From Kiritimatiellia bacterium (GTDB taxonomy: Bacteria; Verrucomicrobiota; Kiritimatiellia; SLAD01), in NCBI GenBank assembly GCA_007126995.1, contig SLAD01000153.1, forward strand, positions 1 through 10,356: a stretch of 10,356 nucleotides of DNA, given 5' to 3'. Shown one piece after another: positions 1-6,701 of this stretch (its first letter is position 1; every line of letters starts with the position of its first letter). Made by a program: the position numbers and the translations under genes. The notes beneath the pieces are model-generated. The model was given only the letters and a program-made list of their open reading frames with translations, searched no databases and was not told the DNA's origin.

Positions 1-1224
1 ATTCCCGACTATCAGATGGCCGCCATGGCGATGGCCATCTACTTCAAAGGGATGACGCTCGATGAAACGGCCACATTAACCGACTTGATGATGAATTCGG
101 GCGATGTGGTCGACACCTCCTCCATCGATCTACCCAAGGTCGATAAACATTCCACCGGCGGCGTGGGCGACAAGGTTTCGCTCTTGCTCGCTCCCTTGGT
201 GGCCTGCTGCGATGCGGCGGTACCGATGATTTCGGGGCGCGGCCTCGGCATCACGGGCGGCACCCTGGACAAAATGGAGTCAATCCCGGGCTATCGGGTC
301 GGCCTGAGCGTGGACGAGTTTCTCAGTGTGTTGAAGGCGTGTGGCTGCTCCATGATCGGCCAGACTGGCGAGCTCGCCCCCGCAGACAAGAAGCTGTATG
401 CCTTGCGCGACGTGACCGGCACGGTGCCCTCCATTCCGCTCATTACCGGCAGCATCATGTCCAAAAAACTGGCGGAAGGAATTGATGGCTTGGTGATGGA
501 CGTGAAGTGGGGCAAGGGCGCGTTCATGAAGACCTACGAAGACGCGCAGGAGCTGGCCCGCACGATTGTGGAAGTTGGCACGCGCATGAACAAGGGCATG
601 GCCGCCTTGATCACGGACATGAATCAGCCACTCGGCTGGTCCGCCGGCAATAGCGTGGAAGTGATCGAGTCGATGGATGCACTGCAAGGCAAAGGCGCAC
701 CGGACCTGATGGAGGTCACGTTAGCGCTGTGCGCCCACATGCTGGTGCTCGTGAATGTTGAACAGGACATCGAAACGGCGCGCGCCAAGCTGCAAAAGCA
801 GATCGATTCCGGGGCCGCGTTCGAGAAGTTCAAGCAGATGGTGGAATTGCACGGCGGCGATCCGAAAGCGCTGGATGATTACAGCCTGTTGCCGAAAGCC
901 AGCGAATCCGAAGTGTATGAGGCGCCGCAGGACGGCTACATCGCGCAAGTCAGCGCCGAACAGGTTGGCCGGGCCGTCGTGCTGATGGGAGGCGGTCGTT
1001 CGAAGACCGATGACGCGGTGGATCATGGTGTCGGCATTACCGACATCGCGAAGGTCGGGCAACAGGTGTCGAAAGGCGATCCGTTGTTGACGATTCATGC
1101 CAACAGCAAAGATAAGCTTGCTGGCGCGAAGCAACTGCTCGACAAAGCGTTTGCGTTCAGCGATGCGCCGGTCACCGCGGAAGATTTGATCAAGGAAGTG
1201 ATCCTGCCGGAGAAAAAATCATGA
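1..1224 (+). CDS. deoA: Pyrimidine-nucleoside / thymidine phosphorylase, 5' truncated by window
   Basis: This enzyme splits thymidine, and in the broader pyrimidine enzymes also uridine, with phosphate to give the free base and (deoxy)ribose-1-phosphate in the cytosol. The frame is open from base 1, and the first visible residues IPDYQ match a conserved family stretch. About 30 N-terminal residues, including the real start, therefore lie outside the window; 407 residues are visible. Numbering from that first residue, I see the phosphate-binding KHSTGGVGD (H50 is the catalytic-type histidine), SGRGLGITGGTLDK, LRDVTGTV (R136) and SIMSKK (S151, K155), all expected active-site segments. The C-terminal PYNP domain covers roughly residues 305-375. 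The 3' end overlaps the purine phosphorylase by 4 bases (ATGA). Family assignment is secure. Whether the enzyme is thymidine-specific (deoA) or broad (pdp) cannot be told from these motifs. Confidence 0.95.
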   Translation: MPDYQMAAMAMAIYFKGMTLDETATLTDLMMNSGDVVDTSSIDLPKVDKHSTGGVGDKVSLLLAPLVACCDAAVPMISGRGLGITGGTLDKMESIPGYRVGLSVDEFLSVLKACGCSMIGQTGELAPADKKLYALRDVTGTVPSIPLITGSIMSKKLAEGIDGLVMDVKWGKGAFMKTYEDAQELARTIVEVGTRMNKGMAALITDMNQPLGWSAGNSVEVIESMDALQGKGAPDLMEVTLALCAHMLVLVNVEQDIETARAKLQKQIDSGAAFEKFKQMVELHGGDPKALDDYSLLPKASESEVYEAPQDGYIAQVSAEQVGRAVVLMGGGRSKTDDAVDHGVGITDIAKVGQQVSKGDPLLTIHANSKDKLAGAKQLLDKAFAFSDAPVTAEDLIKEVILPEKKS

Positions 1225-2048
1225 ATTACGAATTAATGGACGAAGCGGTTGCATTTGTGAAGGGGCGCTGGCCCGAGGCGAAACCGCGCTGCGGCTTGAT
1301 TCTGGGCAGCGGCTGGAGCGAGGTGGTCGATGCCTTCGATGTCAAAGATTCCGTCGGCTACGAGGACATACCGGGACTGGGTAAGGCGGGGGTTGTCGGT
1401 CATGCCGGTCAGTTGTCCTGGGCCGAAAGCGCCGGGCTCGAAACCTTCATTTTTCAGGGGCGCCGACATTACTATGAGGGCGTTGGCTGGACGCCTATCG
1501 CGATCCCGATCTATCTGCTCAAGCAACTCGGCGTTGAGCGGTTGATTCTCACCAACGCGGCCGGCGGCGTGAAGGACGGCATGAAGAACGGCGACCTGAT
1601 GATTATCGCCGATCACATCAATAACTTCGGCGTCAACCCGTTGCTGGGCGCGCACAATCCCGTCTGGGGGCCGCGCTTTCCCGATCAATCGCACGTGTAC
1701 GATCCCGAACTGATCGCCGCGTGGCAGCGGGCGGGCAAGAAGGCCGGTGTGTCCCTGGAGTCGGGCATCTATCTGGCGTCGACCGGTCCGACCTATGAGA
1801 CTCCCGCCGAGGTGCAATCCTACAAGCGCTGGGGCGCGGATGCGGTCGGCATGTCAACTGTCCCTGAAGCCGTTCTTGCAAACGCGGCGGGGATCAAAGT
1901 CGGCGGCCTGTCATGCATCACCAATCTCGCCGCCGGCATTAGTCAGGCGGAGCTGTCGCACGAAGAGGTCACGGACACGACCAAAGAGACGATGCCGCGC
2001 ATGAAGAAGGTATTACAAGCCATGTGGGAGGAACTCGCGAATGCCTAA
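1221..2048 (+). CDS. punA: Purine nucleoside phosphorylase, trimeric (type I) family
   Basis: This enzyme phosphorolyses inosine, guanosine and their deoxy forms to the base plus (deoxy)ribose-1-phosphate. At 275 residues it has the usual length of the trimeric family, not the hexameric DeoD type. Motifs in order are the phosphate loop GSGWS (29-33), GRRHYYEG (80-87), LTNAAGG (110-116), GPTYETPAE (189-197), AVGMSTVPE (208-216) and CITN (232-235). E193 and N235 correspond to the purine-contacting Glu201 and Asn243 of the human enzyme. The phosphate loop is usually GSGLG; Trp-Ser here is a variant. The ATG overlaps the stop of the preceding gene, and GGAG at 1209-1212 lies 8 bases upstream, which supports translational coupling. 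The 3' end overlaps cytidine deaminase by 8 bases. Preference for xanthosine over inosine/guanosine cannot be excluded. Confidence 0.95.
   Translation: MNYELMDEAVAFVKGRWPEAKPRCGLILGSGWSEVVDAFDVKDSVGYEDIPGLGKAGVVGHAGQLSWAESAGLETFIFQGRRHYYEGVGWTPIAIPIYLLKQLGVERLILTNAAGGVKDGMKNGDLMIIADHINNFGVNPLLGAHNPVWGPRFPDQSHVYDPELIAAWQRAGKKAGVSLESGIYLASTGPTYETPAEVQSYKRWGADAVGMSTVPEAVLANAAGIKVGGLSCITNLAAGISQAELSHEEVTDTTKETMPRMKKVLQAMWEELANA
2026..2032 (+). promoter_or_regulatory. Shine-Dalgarno site of cdd inside punA
   Basis: GGGAGGA lies 8 bases before the cdd ATG and within the last codons of the purine phosphorylase gene. It is a strong site and fixes the cdd start at 2041 despite the 8-base overlap with the upstream gene. 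Confidence 0.75.
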
Positions 2049-2439
2049 AAAGACACCGGACGAATTACTAGCGCTCGCGGCCGAGACCGCGCGCAACGCG
2101 TATGCCCCCTACTCCAAGTTTCATGTGGGCTCCGCCTTGGAAACAGAGGACGGCACCGTGTTCAGTGGCTGCAACGTGGAGAATGCGTCGTACGGGCTAA
2201 CTATTTGTGGTGAACGGAACGCAATCTTTCAAATGATCGCGTCCGGACAAAAGAAGATCGCGCAAATCGCTGTCGTCGCCGGCGGGGATACGCCGCCCTA
2301 TCCCTGTGGCGCTTGCCGACAAGTGATCAATGAGTTTGCCGATCCGGATTGTCCGGTCTATGTCGCGCCGACCAATCACATTGATCGGTATGAAACGATG
2401 ACGCTGAGCGAGTTGTTGCCGAAGTCGTTTAAGCTTTGA
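2041..2439 (+). CDS. cdd: Cytidine deaminase
   Basis: This zinc enzyme hydrolytically deaminates cytidine and deoxycytidine to uridine and deoxyuridine, which the phosphorylase encoded first in this operon may then cleave. At 132 residues it is the short homotetrameric type found in Gram-positives and many other bacteria, not the long E. coli form. The substrate-binding NVENASY begins at residue 45. The catalytic zinc motif is C56-G-E58 (usually CAE), with E58 as the proton shuttle, and PCGACRQ supplies C89 and C92. All three zinc cysteines and the glutamate are present. The gene begins inside the end of punA with its own good ribosome site. Its last 11 bases overlap the end of the convergent mutY gene, so there is no room between them for a separate terminator. 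Confidence 0.97.
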   Translation: MPKKTPDELLALAAETARNAYAPYSKFHVGSALETEDGTVFSGCNVENASYGLTICGERNAIFQMIASGQKKIAQIAVVAGGDTPPYPCGACRQVINEFADPDCPVYVAPTNHIDRYETMTLSELLPKSFKL

Positions 2440-3550
2440 TGGATATGCTGCGTAGTCGCTCGACGACGTGCAGGTCGGCGCGTGAGAAGGCGAAGTCGGC
2501 CAGATCTTCGATGTTGCACCAGCGGTAGTCCGCGCAGTGGATCGGGCGCGGACGTCCCTTTCGAATCCGCGCCATGTACACATGCAGCGCGATGGTGAAA
2601 TGGCTGTAGGCGTGTTTGACGATCATCAGTCGGTCACCGACCTCAATCGTTATTCCTAACTCCTCCTTCAGTTCACGAGCCACGCATTCCGCCATCGTCT
2701 CGTCCGGTTCCTGCGTGCCGCCGGGAAACTCCCACAAGCCGCCCAACATGGCGTTATCCAGTCGCTGAGCAATCAGCACCTGCCCTTTGCGATTAACCAC
2801 AACTGCCGCCCCGACTTCCTTGTGCGGGACCGCTCGCCTGGGGCGAGGACGTGGATAGAGCGTTGCTTCACCCTTACCGTAAGCGGCACAGACCCTTTGC
2901 ATGGGGCACACCGCGCACTTGGGCTGGCGCGGCGTACAAATCAGCGCCCCCAACTCCATCATCGCCTCGTTGTAAGCGCCCGCCTCTCCCTCAATCAGTA
3001 AATCCTGTGCAAGCGTCTGCAGTTCGCGCTTTGCCGTTCCTTTCGAGGTATCGCCCTCGTATGCGGTTAAACGGCTCAACACGCGAATGACGTTGCCGTC
3101 CAGCACGGCGTGATCCTGATTGAACGCTAGACTGGCAATGGCCGCTGCCATGTAAGGCCCGATACCCGGCAGCGCCTGGATCGACTCGTAATCGCGCGGG
3201 AAACGACCGTTGTAACGGGTGACAATATGCCGAGCCGCCTTGTGCAGGTTGCGGGCGCGCGCGTAGTACCCCAACCCTTCCCACTGCTTCAGGACATCAT
3301 CCAGGGGCGCGTCGGCCAAGGCGCGAACACTGGGCAAACGTTTCATGAACCGCCGATAATAGGCAATCACCTGATCAACCCGGGTCTGGACCAGCATCGA
3401 TTCCGCGATCCAGACCCGGTAGGGCGTGCGTCGGCGTCGCCACGGCAGATCACGGCGATGTTTCGCAAACCAGGGGAGCAGTCGTGATCGTACAGCGCGT
3501 TTTAGTTGGCGACGCGAGACAACCGACGGCGGTGAACCGGGACCGCTCAT
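2429..3550 (-). CDS. mutY: A/G-specific adenine glycosylase MutY with an intact Nudix box in its C-terminal domain
   Basis: MutY removes adenine mispaired with 8-oxoguanine and so prevents G:C to T:A mutation. The protein has 373 residues from the ATG at 3550. The HhH-GPD catalytic domain (about 15-225) has WIAESMLVQT with catalytic E50, helix-hairpin-helix LPGIGPYMAA (127-136) and catalytic D151 in VLDGNVIRV. A 4Fe-4S cluster loop C-x6-C-x2-C-x5-C uses C205, C212, C215 and C221. The C-terminal 8-oxoG-recognition domain (about 243-365) has AYSH (314-317), matching the FSH loop of Bacillus-type MutY. Unusually, residues 278-300 match the full Nudix consensus Gx5Ex7REUxEExGU, which well-studied MutY proteins have lost. 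The start is chosen because its ATGA overlaps the stop of the upstream lipoprotein gene; a longer open frame to 3685 runs over that gene and adds 45 residues unlike the family. Confidence 0.96.
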   Translation of the reverse strand: MSGPGSPPSVVSRRQLKRAVRSRLLPWFAKHRRDLPWRRRRTPYRVWIAESMLVQTRVDQVIAYYRRFMKRLPSVRALADAPLDDVLKQWEGLGYYARARNLHKAARHIVTRYNGRFPRDYESIQALPGIGPYMAAAIASLAFNQDHAVLDGNVIRVLSRLTAYEGDTSKGTAKRELQTLAQDLLIEGEAGAYNEAMMELGALICTPRQPKCAVCPMQRVCAAYGKGEATLYPRPRPRRAVPHKEVGAAVVVNRKGQVLIAQRLDNAMLGGLWEFPGGTQEPDETMAECVARELKEELGITIEVGDRLMIVKHAYSHFTIALHVYMARIRKGRPRPIHCADYRWCNIEDLADFAFSRADLHVVERLRSISIKA

Positions 3551-4074
3551 TCCAACGTGAAATCGTCGTCCGGCAATAGCTCGACCGGTTCGAGCGCGGG
3601 CGTGGGTCGCTGGGGCGGCTCCAGGTCTTCGGGCGGAATGTCTTCCGGACCGTGAACCATCTTCAGCATGGTATCCACATCCCAACTATAGCCGGTCTTG
3701 AAAATGTTGTAGTCGTAATCGATGACCGTGTGTGAGTAGGTGACTTCGAACCGGTTGGCGCCTTTGCGGCGACTATCCCAGCGCGGAAACATGACGTCCC
3801 CCTCAACCCCATCACGCAATTCGGCCAACCAATCGAGTACTGTGCCCTCGTATCCTTCCGGGGCCTCCGCCTGCTGGACCAGCTCGAGCGCGGCATCGAC
3901 GCTATTCCATTCCGACATTGTCCGCACAACATCCCGTTCCGGCTCGCGCCCGGCGTCTTCATCGTAATAGAGGTCCTCGTCGAAATAGGTTGTCGGGCCG
4001 CAACCCAGCAGCATAGACAGTGCCATTGCGGCACTCACTAGTCCGCATGCACATCGATGTGATCTGCTCTTCAT
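3547..4074 (-). CDS. Predicted small acidic lipoprotein of unknown function
   Basis: I do not recognise this 175-residue protein. The N-terminus is a classic lipoprotein signal: a basic start (MKSRSHR), a hydrophobic stretch of about residues 11-22, and lipobox LLGC with C25 as the lipidated cysteine. The residue after it is Gly, so no Asp retention signal is seen. The mature part is strongly acidic near its start (DEDLYYDEDAG) and again in a Pro/Glu/Asp-rich tail from about residue 143. The middle is probably folded, with aromatic-rich text such as TYSHTVIDYDYNIF around 111-124. No catalytic motif or further membrane segment is evident. It starts 12 bases after the aminotransferase stop with only a weak AGG ribosome site, and its TGA overlaps the mutY ATG by 4 bases. 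It is therefore probably co-transcribed with its neighbours, but that says little about its role. Confidence 0.8.
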   Translation of the reverse strand: MKSRSHRCACGLVSAAMALSMLLGCGPTTYFDEDLYYDEDAGREPERDVVRTMSEWNSVDAALELVQQAEAPEGYEGTVLDWLAELRDGVEGDVMFPRWDSRRKGANRFEVTYSHTVIDYDYNIFKTGYSWDVDTMLKMVHGPEDIPPEDLEPPQRPTPALEPVELLPDDDFTLE

Positions 4075-4086
4075 ACTGCGCCTATT

Positions 4087-5289
4087 TCAGCCCGACTTCA
4101 GTGCCTCGGCGATCGAATCACACAGGTAAGCCATATTGCGCGAGGTAATCCCCGCAACGTTAATCCTGCCACCCTTTACAATATAGATGCCCTTCTGCTC
4201 GCGCAAGTAGCTCACCTGACCATCCGACAAGCCACTAAAGGAGAACATACCCTTCTGTTGTTCGATAAAGGAGAAGTCGCGGTCGACGCCGCGCGCATGC
4301 AGTTCACTGACCAGCGTCTGGCGAACGGACTGAATGCGGTCCCGGATGGCCGTCACCTCCCCTTCCCACTGTGCCCGCAGTTCCTGATCGCTCAAGATCG
4401 TCGACACAACCAACCCGCCATGTGCGGGTGGATTCGAATAGATCACGCGGATCGTCTTCTCAACATGACTAAACGCTGCGGCAGCAGACTCAGCCGTGCT
4501 TGCAACCAGGGTCAATGCGCCGGTGCGCTCACGGTAGAGACCGAAATTCTTACTGAACGAGCTGGCGATCAAACACTCCGGCACCGCATCGAGCAAAGTC
4601 AACAAACCGAGGCGGTCCCGCTCAAGGTCTTCGCCCAAGCCCTGATAGGCAAAGTCCAGAAAAGGCGTCCAGCCTTGCCCGCTCGCGATCGCGCCGATTT
4701 CCTGCCACTGCGACTCCGTCAAGTCCACACCGGTGGGATTATGGCAACAGACGTGCAGCAACACGATATCCCCGGCCGGCACGGCGCGCAGCGCCTCCAA
4801 CATACCCTCATAATCCAGTCCTTTGGTGGCGGCATCGTAGTAAGGATACGTCGCCATCTTGAATCCGGCGGCGGAAAAGATGCCGGGATGGTTGGCCCAC
4901 GTGGGGGTGCTGACCCAAACGGTCGCATCGGGCCGGATTTGCTTCAGAAATTCGGCGCCCACGCGCAAGCCACCGGTGCCGCCCGGTGTGTGCGCCGTGC
5001 GGGCGCGCTGCTCACGCACAATCGCGTGCTCCGCGCCAAACAGCAACGCCTGAACATGTGCTTTGTATTCCGGCGCGCCACCGATCGACATATAGGACTT
5101 GCTCGTCTCGGTCGCCAGCAGGCGCTCTTCCGCCGCCTTCACCGATTGCAGCACCGGCGTCACACCGGTATCATCCTGATAAACGCCCACCCCGAGATTG
5201 ATCTTGTTTTCGCGGGTGTCCTGCTTGAAGGCTTCCGTCAGTCCCAGAATGGCATCCGGGGGTGCGGGCTGAAGTTCATTCAGTATCAT
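4087..5289 (-). CDS. Class I aminotransferase: aspartate / aromatic amino acid aminotransferase
   Basis: This PLP enzyme transfers an amino group between an amino acid (aspartate or an aromatic one) and 2-oxoglutarate in the cytosol. Its 400 residues match the usual length of the AspC/TyrB family. The expected residues are present: Y66, W131 in TPTWANH, N184 in HNPTG, D212 and Y215 in LDFAYQG, the Schiff-base lysine K247 in SSFSKNFGLY, R255, and the substrate-carboxylate arginine R375 in GGRINVAG. The start is MILNELQPAP, with AGGTGG 7 bases upstream. It lies 24 bases after the nucleoside diphosphate kinase gene and 12 bases before the lipoprotein gene, so it is probably part of one minus-strand transcript. 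The sequence alone does not separate aspartate from tyrosine/phenylalanine preference, so I give no symbol (aspC or tyrB are candidates). Confidence 0.95.
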   Translation of the reverse strand: MILNELQPAPPDAILGLTEAFKQDTRENKINLGVGVYQDDTGVTPVLQSVKAAEERLLATETSKSYMSIGGAPEYKAHVQALLFGAEHAIVREQRARTAHTPGGTGGLRVGAEFLKQIRPDATVWVSTPTWANHPGIFSAAGFKMATYPYYDAATKGLDYEGMLEALRAVPAGDIVLLHVCCHNPTGVDLTESQWQEIGAIASGQGWTPFLDFAYQGLGEDLERDRLGLLTLLDAVPECLIASSFSKNFGLYRERTGALTLVASTAESAAAAFSHVEKTIRVIYSNPPAHGGLVVSTILSDQELRAQWEGEVTAIRDRIQSVRQTLVSELHARGVDRDFSFIEQQKGMFSFSGLSDGQVSYLREQKGIYIVKGGRINVAGITSRNMAYLCDSIAEALKSG

Positions 5290-5296
5290 GATTTGT

Positions 5297-5302
5297 CCAC
5301 CT
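5297..5302 (-). promoter_or_regulatory. Shine-Dalgarno site of the aminotransferase gene
   Basis: Read on the minus strand this is AGGTGG, 7 bases before the ATG at 5289. It fills most of the 24-base gap to the upstream gene, which leaves no space for a promoter and argues for read-through from the kinase gene. Confidence 0.7.
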
Positions 5303-5313
5303 TTGTTCTGGCA

Positions 5314-6483
5314 TCAGATGCCGTGTTTAGTGAGTAACTTCTGTAAACCGTCGCGGTGTACCTTGATGATTGCCATTTCGCGTTTGGCATTGTCCGTTGA
5401 GTCGGACGCATGCGCAGCATTCACCATCACATCTTGTCCGTATTCACGCCGCACCGATCCCGGTGCGGCTTTGCTGGGATCGGTCGGACCGAGAATATTA
5501 CGAATCTTCTTCACGGCATCCGGCCCAGTATAGACCAGGGCGAGAATGCGTGCTTCCCCCGGTTTATCGAAATCGGATTCCGGGCAATCGGGCAGCCAGG
5601 TGCCCGTCATAAACTGGACAAGTTCATTGAATTGCTGCTCGCCCAAGTGCGGTCCGACCAATTCACCCAGTTGCTTTTCCGTCTCATCGTCGAGCGCAAC
5701 GCCCAATTCCTTCTCGATCGCCATGCGCGATTGGGAGCCCGAGCGAGGCTTCAATTTCTCCCGCAACACATCACGGACGGGTCCATAGAACTCCAGCGCC
5801 TCAGCGATACTCATGCGATCGACTTTGGCGGCCAAAATCCGCAACCCGGAACCGGAAAAGATATCGATGATTGTGCCAGGACGGGCACTGGGGACACGGA
5901 AGTTGTCCGGCTTCAGCATGACCAGTGTCCGCTCACTACCCTCTTCCTGCACGTCCGCCACATCCTGGACAATGCCCCCGTCTTCTTCGCTACCGTTTAC
6001 CCACAAGCGCAGCGCTTCGGCCGTCTTTTCCGGCGTCGGCGCTGAAATCGCCGCAGGCTCGATAAACGTAACTTCGCCGGCCTCATTGAGCATGAGGTCA
6101 CCATAGGTGTCGCGAACCGTCTCGGCTGACTGCATGTGCGTACTGAAATGGCCAATGGCGCGATTCACTTTGGCGATCGCGTCTTCGCCCTTAAAGATCA
6201 AGAGCATCACCCGACGACGTTTACCCGTTTCGGGATCGGGCATGAAGGTGTCCTCTACATATTTCGAGAGCAGTTCGCCCTCATCAATGCCGGTGCCCTT
6301 CGTGTCGCCGTGTCGTCGCAACAGCTCGGCATACGATTTTGCCAACTCGGCGCTGGGTGCGATCATGCGCGTACCCACCAGCTCACAGCCCGTTCGCATG
6401 ATTAGGCGACCGATAATTCCTCCCGTGCGGGATTTCATCAGCGCGTACGGTGTGATTAATGCAAATCCTAATTGTTCGGCCAT
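5314..6483 (-). CDS. ndk: Two-domain nucleoside diphosphate kinase; N-terminal domain degenerate
   Basis: NDPK moves the gamma-phosphate of ATP to other (d)NDPs through a phosphohistidine. Normal bacterial enzymes have about 140-150 residues; this one has 389 and reads as two NDPK-like halves. The C-terminal half has ERTLVMLKPD (184-193, K191), GPTDPSKAAPGSVR (332-345) and NAAHASDS (355-362), with H358 as the phosphorylated histidine; the usual text is HGSDS. Compared with a normal domain it carries roughly 50 extra residues, about 236-290, before FMTG. The N-terminal half keeps the fold signature (ITPYALMKSRTGGIIGRLI, and ETVRDTYGD at 121-129) but lacks the IKPD lysine, and it has no histidine between 117 and 160, so it is probably non-catalytic. 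The start has GGAG at 6493-6496 on the minus strand, 9 bases upstream. It heads the minus-strand cluster. Family is confident; whether it is an efficient NDPK is inference. Confidence 0.88.
   Translation of the reverse strand: MAEQLGFALITPYALMKSRTGGIIGRLIMRTGCELVGTRMIAPSAELAKSYAELLRRHGDTKGTGIDEGELLSKYVEDTFMPDPETGKRRRVMLLIFKGEDAIAKVNRAIGHFSTHMQSAETVRDTYGDLMLNEAGEVTFIEPAAISAPTPEKTAEALRLWVNGSEEDGGIVQDVADVQEEGSERTLVMLKPDNFRVPSARPGTIIDIFSGSGLRILAAKVDRMSIAEALEFYGPVRDVLREKLKPRSGSQSRMAIEKELGVALDDETEKQLGELVGPHLGEQQFNELVQFMTGTWLPDCPESDFDKPGEARILALVYTGPDAVKKIRNILGPTDPSKAAPGSVRREYGQDVMVNAAHASDSTDNAKREMAIIKVHRDGLQKLLTKHGI
5448..5469 (-). repeat. Perfect 9-bp inverted repeat inside ndk
   Basis: GCCGCACCG and its exact reverse complement CGGTGCGGC are separated by 4 bases. 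The hairpin falls in the codons for the conserved KAAPGSVRRE segment of ndk. No T-run follows on the minus strand, so it is not an intrinsic terminator. It may be a chance product of codon choice or an mRNA hairpin upstream of the aminotransferase gene. Confidence 0.6.
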
Positions 6484-6561
6484 ATTCGTTGTCTCCGTGT
6501 GATTAGGTTGCAGAGGGTACGGATTGGTATCCGCCGGATCAAGTATGATTTAGCATTTCGC

Positions 6562-6569
6562 ATCATTGA
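6562..6569. repeat. Left flanking direct repeat of the intergenic element (possible target-site duplication)
   Basis: ATCATTGA occurs here and again at 6704-6711, immediately outside the terminal inverted repeats (1 and 2 bases away). Matching 8-mers at both borders are what an insertion with an 8-bp target duplication leaves. The octamer is itself nearly palindromic (TCA-T-TGA). Confidence 0.65.
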
Positions 6570-6570
6570 A

Positions 6571-6592
6571 GGCGCATCCGCGAGTTGTTGCA
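6571..6592 (+). repeat. Left terminal inverted repeat (22 bp)
   Basis: It begins GGCGCATCCGCGAG and ends GTTGCA. It matches the reverse complement of 6680-6701 at 21 of 22 positions; the only difference is C versus T at the ninth base. Confidence 0.85.
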
Positions 6593-6609
6593 CTACGGCT
6601 AGAAACCCA

Positions 6610-6634
6610 GTAAGTCGGGCATTCCTGCCCGACT
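6610..6634 (+). repeat. REP-like unit 1, plus orientation, GTAA head
   Basis: A GTAA tetranucleotide is followed by a perfect hairpin: arms AGTCGGGCA (6613-6621, sharing the last A of the head) and TGCCCGACT (6626-6634) around a TTCC loop. Core GTCGGGCATTCCTGCCCGAC is the same palindrome as unit 2 apart from a G:C pair in place of A:T and one loop base. Confidence 0.75.
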
Positions 6635-6636
6635 GG

Positions 6637-6660
6637 GTCAGGCAAGAATGCCTGACCTAC
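6637..6660 (-). repeat. REP-like unit 2, minus orientation, GTAG head
   Basis: Read on the minus strand, GTAG is followed by a hairpin with arms GTCAGGCA and TGCCTGAC around a TTCT loop. GTAG is the head tetranucleotide typical of REP sequences recognised by RAYT (TnpA-REP) enzymes. Only two bases (6635-6636) separate it from unit 1, so the two heads point outward. Confidence 0.75.
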
Positions 6661-6679
6661 GGGAGAACCGATTGTAGAC

Positions 6680-6701
6680 TGCAACAACTCGCAGATGCGC
6701 C
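6680..6701 (-). repeat. Right terminal inverted repeat (22 bp)
   Basis: Read on the minus strand it begins GGCGCATCTGCGAG and ends GTTGCA. It is the partner of the repeat at 6571-6592, with one mismatch. Confidence 0.85.

Noticed and set aside
3551..3685. A 45-residue N-terminal extension of MutY from an ATG at 3685
   Set aside because: It lies entirely within the lipoprotein gene, is Arg/Gly/Ala-rich without family resemblance, and the ATGA junction at 3550 gives a better start.
4258..5337. A long plus-strand open frame (359 codons) opposite the aminotransferase
   Set aside because: It is antisense to a gene with every catalytic residue in place, and its translation shows no recognisable domain; it is a shadow frame of GC-rich coding sequence.
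5410..6045. A plus-strand open frame (211 codons) opposite ndk
   Set aside because: Antisense shadow of the NDPK coding sequence, with no domain or ribosome site.
6500..6570. Sigma-70-like promoter for ndk on the minus strand (TTGATC, 17 bases, TACCCT)
   Set aside because: Only 4/6 and 3/6 matches to the consensus hexamers; similar weak pairs can be found by chance.
6606..6664. Intrinsic terminators for ndk or the methyltransferase gene
   Set aside because: The hairpins lie upstream of both divergent genes and no T-run follows on either strand; the head tetranucleotides and paired orientation fit REP units better.
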